A stretch of 64,000 nt of DNA, taken from the NCBI GenBank assembly GCA_947652605.1, contig OX393581.1:47453924-47517923 (forward strand), in the 5' to 3' direction. This stretch comes from Elmis aenea (lineage: Eukaryota; Arthropoda; Insecta; Coleoptera; Elmidae). The notes beneath the pieces are model-generated. The model ran no database searches and was not told the origin of the DNA. It saw only the letters and a program-made list of their open reading frames with translations. Positions 56,540-64,000 of this stretch are shown here, one piece after another (position 1 is the first letter of the stretch; each line of letters starts with the position of its first letter). A program made the position numbers and the translations under genes.

Positions 56540-57723
56540 GACAACGTAATTACATGGGTATATTAGCAAAAAAACCGTTAAAATTGTATGTATTATGTGA
56601 TCGTAGAAAAAGTGTGCTACATAACACGAGTTGTAAAGCAATTACGCACTCGTGGAAATACGCAGTCGCCGGTACGCGGCTCCGTGCGCAACTTCTCCAC
56701 AGATGCGCAATATGCTTGCTACAACTCTTGTTATGTAATATACCTACTATTATATGTTTATTTCATATGTTGTTTACTTTATCTAAAGAGATAAAAATTG
56801 ATGGTTCAAATTAAGTAACTCTTTCTTAATCTCTACTTAATACTGCTCATTTTAAGTTTTTTGTTATCTTGTATTTGATTTACTGGAAAGAAAAATGTTA
56901 ATTTTGTAAAAATAACAGACAATAGAAGTGTCTTAAGGGTTTGCTGCATTTGACGTTCTTGTGATAACGACAAAATATACTGACTTTAAGTATAAAATTA
57001 TGAAATGTTAGCACAGAAATTATTTCGCAATATTTGTACAGTTTCTTAAATCACCAGGGCCCTTAGATTGTTGATTGTAAAGGAGAATATAATTTTTTTT
57101 CGATTTCGATATGACAGTGTAGTTCTGCAATGAAATTTAATTGGAATCAGCGAGGTTCACGGAATCTTTTGATCTCCAACTAGCTCAGCAATACAGCTAA
57201 TGTCCCAAGGCGTTCTTGCTGTTTGATTTTAGAAACTTATACATACAAAATTTGGTTTTTCTTTTACGTATTAAGATACTTTTTTGGGGATTGATTTATT
57301 CGTATTCAAATAATCACGTGTTGTCTATGAGCTCAATAATTGCGACTAGTTGTAATTTTTGTTATTTACTTTAATGAAAAACGCGTGAACACTTTAAACA
57401 AATAGGAACGTAAGTGTTATTACACTGAAGAACTTGGATAGGATCAACAATATGAGATATAAACGGTATTGATCGGGTGTAGAGAAGGTGAGAAAATTGA
57501 GTAAACATCGGCTGCAACCATCAGAAAATTATAGAGTTAGGCTTGAGATTTCGTAAGTTGTTTTGAAACGGAACGCTTGTGAATTTAATTGGTGAACCAC
57601 AATTAACTTTACTGCTTGTACACAAATTATTCCTTGTTAATTTACAAATTTTGTTTAAGAAAAGGCATATCGTCGCTTTTAAGATGAGTAAGGTCTACGA
57701 TCCTCGAATTTTAGCACCTTGTA
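56540..57723. other. Intergenic stretch
   Basis: A short GC-richer patch at 56640-56720 has overlapping short frames without known motifs; otherwise nothing. Confidence 0.3.
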
Positions 57724-58496
57724 TTGAAGACCAGCGTTTCTCAACCTATGGGTCGCGACCCAATATTGGGGCTCGTAAAATTTTTAATTTGACCCGAAAT
57801 AATTGCTGCGCCAAACTGAGGAACCGGTGAAATGACTTAAGCTGTAAGCGAAAACATCCCGTGGGCCAGCTTTCCACTCAATTATTACTATAGCAACCTG
57901 GTTGTTTCTTTACAGATGTTTGACGTTTGTCAAGTATATTGAAAATTACAGTACTTAAAAAATAAACTTCTTCTTTTTCTATCGCTTTTTGCCTTACGGC
58001 GTCAGTTTTTGAGGGTTCCCACCCATCCTTTCTATTCCTTCCTGACTGCCGTCATCGCCCTCATCTCTTTAACTGTTCTCTCTCGTTCGCGGGCTAGTTG
58101 TTCAATTATTTTTTCTATATTGGTTAGGTCTACCTGTCGGCCTTTTCTCATACCTCCTTGAGTCCGTTACTCTTTTTGTCAATGCTTCTGGCGGCATCCT
58201 AAGTGCGTGCCAATACCATTTTTCTTCTATACTTTGGATAACTGGTTTTTACTTCAAGTTTTTCTGTATGTCTTTATTTTTTACACTTGTCCCTTTTAAA
58301 TAATAAACAAAAATTGTAATTATTTTTGCTATCTTATTTGGGAAATAGTCCAATGAAATATATTTCGGAACATTATTTTGAAGAAATCTTTTTAACCTAA
58401 GTTTGTTGCTTGTAGGTAATATCCTTCACATCCTTACAAATGAGTGAGTACAACATGATAACTAGGAAGTAAATTGTGGATACATGTCAACTTCTT

Positions 58497-58800
58497 ATCG
58501 GGGAAGGTGGTCAATAAATTTTGGCAATTAAAGGAAACTCTTCATTATTTCTTATATTTCGGATGTACTTTATTGTTTCATCTTTCCTCAGAGGTAATAA
58601 AACGAGAATTAACTTTTAAATAAAGAAATTTTTTCATGTATGACAATTTGTGGTTTACCTAGCATTCTCGTTTTATTACCTCTGAAGAAGGATGAAATAA
58701 TAAAGTACATCCAAAATATAAGGAAATAAGGAAGAGTTTTCTTTTATTGCCAAAATTTATTGACCACCTGTCCCGATAAGAAGTTGTGTTTATCATATCG
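58497..58800. mobile_element. MITE, ~300 bp, inverted arms
   Basis: CTTCTTATCGGGGAAGGTGG ... ATTTCGGATGTACTTTATT ... CAGAGGTAATAAAACGAG is mirrored from 58665 onward, ending CCACCTGTCCCGATAAGAAG. A half-copy is at 19149-19290. Confidence 0.85.
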
Positions 58801-59162
58801 ATTGGTCATTATCGTTTTATCGTCATGTCAATTTTTAAATTAAATGAAAGTTCTTTCAATTATTTTCACCTACAGGAGATATTCGTTTGGACGATATGTG
58901 GAAAATCCTTTTAACGATGTTAATAAAACAATTTCACTCAATGAGAAGAAGAAAAAATTAATGTTGTTTGCATGTAAAGATTAAAGATAACCAAAATAAT
59001 TACGTTTTAAATTAAAAATGATTATCAGACTCTGAGTAAAACAGCAATAAAACAGTTACTTCCATTTGCTTATTTGGCTGATAGTGAATTTTTAACAAGG
59101 GTTGTAAAAGAGTTTTTAATAATAAATATAAGTTGAACTCATTTAGTGATTTATTTACCTAA

Positions 59163-59353
59163 TTTTTTCTGCGTCCGTCCAGAAAATCAATTGTTTCCAA
59201 TCAATTTTTAGGCTGGAAAGTACTTTTTTACTGGCCTGGGCCAGAAAGTAACTGCTTGTAATAATAATGAGTTGTCTTTACCGGCCTAGGCCGGAAAGTA
59301 GCTGGTTGCCATGGTGATGAATTGTTTTGTTGATTTGCGTTGTCAAACAAGCG
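59163..59353 (+). repeat. 190-bp repeat unit, copy 1
   Basis: Contains TCTGCGTCCGTCCAGAAAAT, TTTTTAGGCTGGAAA, GGCCTAGGCC and GATTTGCGTTGTCAAACAAG. Two further copies in tandem are at 62711-62905 and 62931-63127. Confidence 0.88.
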
Positions 59354-60148
59354 TAATTATAAAAAAAAGTTGAGAAACGTTATTTGAAGACTACTTTATT
59401 AATTTAACTCCTTTGTTGTGCCAACGATCACGGCTAATTTTTAATCGCCTTAACGTAACCAAGTAGCATACGAGGGGACATGTGCTAATTAAAGCAAGCA
59501 AATTAAATCTCGGACACGAATAGAATTAGGTATGTATCAAAACAAAATTATTATTTAACTGTTATTAGCTGTAATAATGTTCCTTTGTACGACTTTTATA
59601 TAAATCATACTATCAAACGTTTCACATAGTACAGGATTATCTTTTTTTTCTGTCTTCTAGTTTGGTAAGCGCTTGTCAAATAATACAAGTTATCACAAAA
59701 GAGCACTCCGGCTGGCGCGTTGGTGATATGTTGGATGTTCTGTGAATGGTTATTTGTTATTTAGCGTGCATAGTAGAAGCGACAGGAAAAGATCCGAATA
59801 TATTTATCGGTAACCGAAAAGAAGCTATGTGAAACCTTTCGTTTGCTGTTTTGCATATATAATATAGTACTTTTCATTTTCAGATATTTCGCATTAAATA
59901 TTCGTCGTCGTATATGCTTTTTAGAAGTAAATTGATGTTTTAGAGCTTTGCAATATGTGTTAAATCAAATTTCGGAGTAATAAATGTTGACACACGTTTT
60001 AAAATAGGATATATCCATTACGCTTTGCATACGGCTGTAAATTGTAAAGTTTGTATATTTCTGATACAGTAAGAAATTTTCAACCCTGCAATTTCTTCAT
60101 TTTACGATTTAGAGCTTTTGCGTTAATTTTTTTTTTAAATATTGTATT

Positions 60149-61027
60149 AGCAGGGTGGTCCACATAGAAGTTTTACTATTGGAATCTCGTAAACGGAAAG
60201 AGCTAAAAAGAAGTTTAAATTAGACAAATTGTTCTCCTCTCTGAGACCTATTCAGTGATGCTTTAATGTTTAAGAAAAGTTTCAATAGCACACTAGCTAA
60301 TCAACAAAAATCAAAATGGGCTTTTTTTTTAATCGTTAATAGCTCGGTTATACTTGGTGGTACAAAAATATTTTTGGGGAAAAAGTTGCAGATTTTTTTA
60401 ACGCACTGTAAAATGGAAACATTCATTTGTTTTATATATTTTTTTAAATTCATGGCACTTTGTAGCTTAATAGGGAATTTTTGATGAATTTTATTTGCTT
60501 TGAGCCTAAATATCAAAATAAATACATCTAACCTTATATATTGAAACGATGGGAAAAAATGCTTTTTCATGAGGTCATAGCCAACTATGGTTACCATTGA
60601 AGAAAATGAAAGTTTGTAATTTATCTAAGAATTTAAACAATATTAAAACAAATTAACGTTTTCATTTTACAGTCATTTACAGTTGTTTTAACAACCTAAC
60701 TTGTAATCAGGAGGTCGTGGGTTCGAATCCCATGACCGACTGTCATTGTAGAGGTTTCAGGTGGTTTCCTCTACAGTTAAGGCAAATGCTGTGGCAGTAT
60801 TTCCACCTATCCTTGCCCATCCTTGACTATCCACATCCTTACCCAGTATCCTTGAACCTCTTACGACTGAAGAGGGGCTCGACCCCCCTACAGCAATCTG
60901 CCGCGCGAGCGGAACACACGTGAACCACACATGAAAGGGGAACAATTTGTCTAATTTAAACATCTTTGTAGCTCTTACCGTTTACGAGATGCCAACAGTG
61001 GTCCTTCTATGTGGAACACCCTGTATA
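60149..61027. mobile_element. 0.7-kb foldback family, copy 4, carrying a SINE-like insert
   Basis: Ends GCAGGGTGGTCCACATAGAA and CTATGTGGAACACCCTGTATA-type. The part corresponding to about 36665-36800 of copy 2 is missing and replaced by 60674-60938. Confidence 0.87.
60674..60938 (+). mobile_element. tRNA-derived SINE-like sequence
   Basis: CCTAA-CTTGTAA-TCAGG (60696-60712) folds as a tRNA anticodon arm with TGT in the loop. Next come GAGGTCGTG and the pol III box B GGTTCGAATCCC (about 60720-60731) in a T arm. This resembles the 3' half of tRNA-Thr(UGU). The 5' half, including a good box A, is not convincing. About 200 bp of unrelated GC-richer DNA follows, as in SINE bodies. Confidence 0.65.
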
Positions 61028-61029
61028 TG

Positions 61030-62705
61030 ACTGTTTAATTTTATTTTAGCCACTAGGTTTTAACCAATTTATCCTTCTGTGTATATTTAGTACATTATTT
61101 TTATTGTAAACAGTAACTACAATCAATTGAGACTTTTATTTACTTTTTATTTTATTATATTAATCAAATGGCTGCTTCTTCCTTGAGAAAAATCACACAA
61201 AACATAGTTAAATTTTTCATCATGAGTTAGAGAAACTCAACAACCCTAAAATGAAGTGTTTAAAATAAAAAAGTCCTTGAAAGCTGTTAAAAAAAAACGA
61301 GGAATAAAATAAAGTCGAATATTTCAAAAACTGTTTTGTTTTTATTTATTATTTCTAACATTACCAGTTTTATGGGAGTCTATTGATTACATTTTACTAA
61401 TGTTTTAATATACTTAAATTAATTATAAATTTTAAAAATACCTTTTCCAGACCGCTCGCCCACCATTTTAAATTCAAATGTAGTTTTGTTTTTGAGAAGT
61501 GTAGGGTTTCCTGCTGTACTTATTTTGCAATAAGTACCAAAGTTCCAAAGTACCAAAAAATAGGGCTCTGTAGTTCTTACTAGAAAACCTCTTGGACCTG
61601 TTTTTCTTTTATTACGTAAAGCTTTAAGTTTTTAAACTCTGATAACTATTTAATTGTACTTTTTTAATCAGAAAAAAATGCATGTTGCGTTATATTAGTA
61701 AATAAGTTGTATATTTTTCATTTGTATTGACTTGACTGAATAACGTGCCACACAAGAAAAACTGGCTGTTGTTGCTGAGTTCACAGTTAAGGCTAAAATG
61801 CGAGTTTCCCAATTCAATGATCCGTGCAAGTTTTCATCAACTTTGAACGAGCGCCATATCGAATATTATAAAATATCTCCACTTTCTTGCAAGCGTAGCG
61901 CCTTATAAGCCCTATAAAATTCAGATTATGTGTTACATTTTATCTTCTAACGTGTGGTTTACAAAATACATAAAAAAATTGCCTAGTTATGCATTTTATT
62001 CTGCATATAAAACGCTTGCATGGCGCATGTGGATTTTATAAAATAGCAAACAGATATAATAGCAATTTGTAACCAATATCAGATTAAAAACATTGTTTTG
62101 TTTATTTTAATTATTAATTAAATAAAAATTTCGTTTTAAACAAACTTTAATTTAAAAACATAATAAATTCATCTTAAAATAATTATGTTTCTTAGTTTTT
62201 AATTAAAAACTAAATGTATAGGTATAACTTTTTAGTATTTTGTTTAGTCATTCGGTTGTAAAAATCGGAATTTTTATTCGCGTTTTTGTAATCCAAGCAT
62301 TTGCTCGGAAAAATAAAATTTCCATTAGATTGCTCTTATAACTACGCAACTTTTCTCCCTTTTCACCAACTTTGTAGTTCTTATCGTTTTCAAAATACCC
62401 ATGCATGCATAAGCAATTTGTAACAGACCGTGTATTTCTGTGGATTGGAAACTGACTTTTTATCAAAAGGAATTATATGGCATTAAAATTTATTGCGTAT
62501 ACCATTCATATTAATTTACATCATTGTGACTAATTATCTTAATAACTCCCCTAAAGCATGCTTTTAATTAAAATTTCAGTAATGAGTGTTTCACGAGAAA
62601 TATGGCACAGTTCGTAAATAATTGACTGGTTGTACGACGACCTTTATTTTTAAGTTTATTTATTCGTTTTTCATCGTTTTACGTATGGATTGCTCAAACG
62701 ATATT
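61030..62705. other. AT-rich intergenic stretch
   Basis: No coding signal, RNA gene or bounded repeat recognised. Confidence 0.35.
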
Positions 62706-62710
62706 GTATA

Positions 62711-63127
62711 AATTTTTTTCTGCGTCCGTCCAGAAAAATTGTTGTTTTCGATCAATTTTTAGGCTGGAAAATACATCTTTACTGGCCTAGACCAGGAAGT
62801 AACTGGTTGCCATGGTGATGAGTTGTCTTTACCGGCCTAGGCCAGAAAGTAGCTGGTTGCCATCGCGATGAGCTGTTTTGTTGATTTGCGCTGTCTAACA
62901 AGCGACGTTTAAACTTATTTAGTAATGTATTTTTTTTTTGCGTCCGTCCAGAAAATCAATTGTTTTCGATCAATTTTTAGGCTGGAAAATACTTCTTTAC
63001 TGGCCAAGGCCAGAAAGTAACTGGTTGTCGTGGAAATGTTTTTTTTTTACAGGCCTAGACCGGAAAGTACGTAGCTGGTTGCCACGGCGATGAGTTGTTT
63101 TGTTGATTTGCGCTGTCAAACAAGCGT
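62711..63127 (+). repeat. 190-bp repeat unit, two copies in tandem
   Basis: Units at about 62711-62905 and 62931-63127, period about 220 bp, each with TGCGTCCGTCCAGAAAA, AGGCTGGAAAATAC, GGCCTAG(G/A)CC and TTGATTTGCGCTGTC. They match 59163-59353 in the same orientation. Confidence 0.9.
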
Positions 63128-63132
63128 CATTA

Positions 63133-63372
63133 AACCACCTTGCGTGTTTTCACATGTAGTTTGTTAAGTTATTGTTTAATTATGGGTGGTGACGATAGTC
63201 ATTTTGGTGTCAGTGGCGGACGCAGAAAAAATATTGTACGTAACGTACCCCGTAAGTGTCTTTACTGTACTCGTATGCCTTCAGGACTCGCCTACGGCTA
63301 GTCCAAAAACTGTCACTCGTGTAGTAAAGTACCACTTTCCGGTCTTGTTACGTAAATAACTATTAGATAACT
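63133..63372 (+). repeat. Dispersed repeat with short shared frame (relative of 6026-6265)
   Basis: Follows the 190-bp tandem units directly. The plus strand reads GGDDSHFGVSGGRRKNIVRN, then VPRKCLYCTR, and a stop in the family frame. The minus-strand relative at 6026-6265 reads DGNDSDFGVSGGSKKNIARN at the same place. Third-position and indel differences exist. Origin unknown. Confidence 0.72.
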
Positions 63373-63935
63373 ATCTACGATTGTTTGTCGTTGATCGTAT
63401 TAACCTGCAACATAATCACTTGATTTTATGAAGGGTTTGATTTTTGCGAGCTTGCCTATAATTTACCTTTAGCAAAATGAGGCTCTGCATAATAATGTCC
63501 GCAAATAAATCGGAACTTGTTCCTGATTAATGGACATTTCCTGAACAGATAGTACAATGAGCTATGTGCAAAATAATGCAGCGAATTTGATAAAGTCCCC
63601 ACATCTTTCATGGTGTAAAATACTAATTTGGTATTTTAGGCACGTTGCTTGGAGAGCTGGTGTCGTGGCAGTACTTATTATGCAGGAAATATTGCATTCT
63701 TGGTAATGTGCCGTGTTGCAGCAATGAGTAAATTGCAGTAAACAATTTGTATCAGAATTTATTTGTAATTTAAAGTATGAAAATTATTAGGTAGGAATTA
63801 GATGCTCATTGAACAAATATCCAAACCTAAAAAAAAGGCTTCAAAGAAAAAAGTAAATGTTAAATGAAAAAATAAAAGATAATAATGAAAGTAATATAGA
63901 ATATTATTAAACGTTATATAGAAAAATATAAAACA

Positions 63936-64000
63936 TTATACAGGGTGCGCCATTAGTGCGATGAAGTCCATTATTGCCCTTAATGTCAACTTATTAAAAA
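63936..64000 (+). repeat. Left end of another TACAGGGTG element, cut by the window edge
   Basis: TTATACAGGGTGCGCCATTA; the element continues beyond the window. Confidence 0.55.

Larger units (their letters stand above)
57732..59383. mobile_element. hAT-type element with exact 8-bp duplication and nested inserts
   Basis: Ends CAGCGTTTCTCAAC and GTTGAGAAACG(TTAT). TTGAAGAC flanks it on both sides (57724-57731, 59384-59391). The left subterminal GGGTCGCGACCC is typical of this hAT group. Inside are a MITE (58497-58800) and one 190-bp unit (59163-59353). Confidence 0.88.

Noticed and set aside
56554..56814. Overlapping 86- and 68-codon plus frames
   Set aside because: No domain, no splice context, two frames open at once in a short GC patch; probably chance.
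60690..60735. A functional tRNA-Thr gene
   Set aside because: Only the anticodon arm and T arm are convincing; a paired acceptor stem and D arm with box A are missing, so it reads as SINE-derived.
1..64000. CRISPR array, operon structure, bacterial promoters or viral genes
   Set aside because: None seen; the spliced genes and transposons show insect nuclear DNA.

Overview
This is an AT-rich nuclear window from an insect. Two findings support that: a spliced insect-type soluble guanylyl cyclase beta gene with many ~50-61 bp introns, and dense insect-style DNA transposons. A beetle is my guess, without a decisive marker. Real coding DNA is a small fraction of the 64 kb. Three genes can be supported; almost everything else recognisable is transposon-derived.

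Gene 1 (minus strand, 8563-9723) is the 5' coding exon of a glutaredoxin domain-containing cysteine-rich protein (GRXCR1 / Drosophila CG31559 type). It ends at a clean splice donor. The glutaredoxin and cysteine-rich exons must lie further along the minus strand, at lower coordinates or outside the window.

Gene 2 (minus strand, 52746 down to 30997) is a complete gene for the NO-sensitive soluble guanylyl cyclase beta-1 subunit (Drosophila Gycbeta100B type). I joined 13 coding exons by hand. Every junction has GT/AG signals and compatible phase, giving 1815 nt (604 residues plus stop). The haem-ligand His105, the Y135-x-S137-x-R139 motif, Cys78, Cys122 and the beta-type FSGIVGF cyclase motif all fall where the family predicts.

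Gene 3 (plus strand, 33520-34581) is an intronless ankyrin/SOCS-box protein (ASB family, 353 aa). It is nested in the last intron of gene 2 on the opposite strand. Its stop codon is 17 bp from cyclase exon 12, so its 3' UTR almost certainly runs antisense through that exon.

Transposons: nested hAT elements fill 1.8-5.3 kb. A hAT relic at 12.4-16.8 kb contains a 2.7-kb foldback element whose apex holds a piggyBac-like relic. Four copies of a 0.7-kb foldback family lie at 18.3, 36.2, 49.6 and 60.1 kb. Other elements are a pogo-like relic (20.8-21.3 kb), a second pogo-like element in the cyclase intron (34.9-35.8 kb), a mariner relic carrying another foldback (31.2-32.8 kb), and a 2.3-kb foldback with a transposase remnant (40.7-43.0 kb). 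A hAT with an exact 8-bp duplication carries a piggyBac-like element with TTAA flanks (45.2-46.4 kb). Another hAT with an exact 8-bp duplication lies at 57.7-59.4 kb, and a tRNA-derived SINE-like insert at 60.7 kb. Many of the foldbacks end in the same TACAGGGTG terminus although their arms differ. Several elements share internal repeats, so the window records a long series of nested insertions around and inside the cyclase gene.
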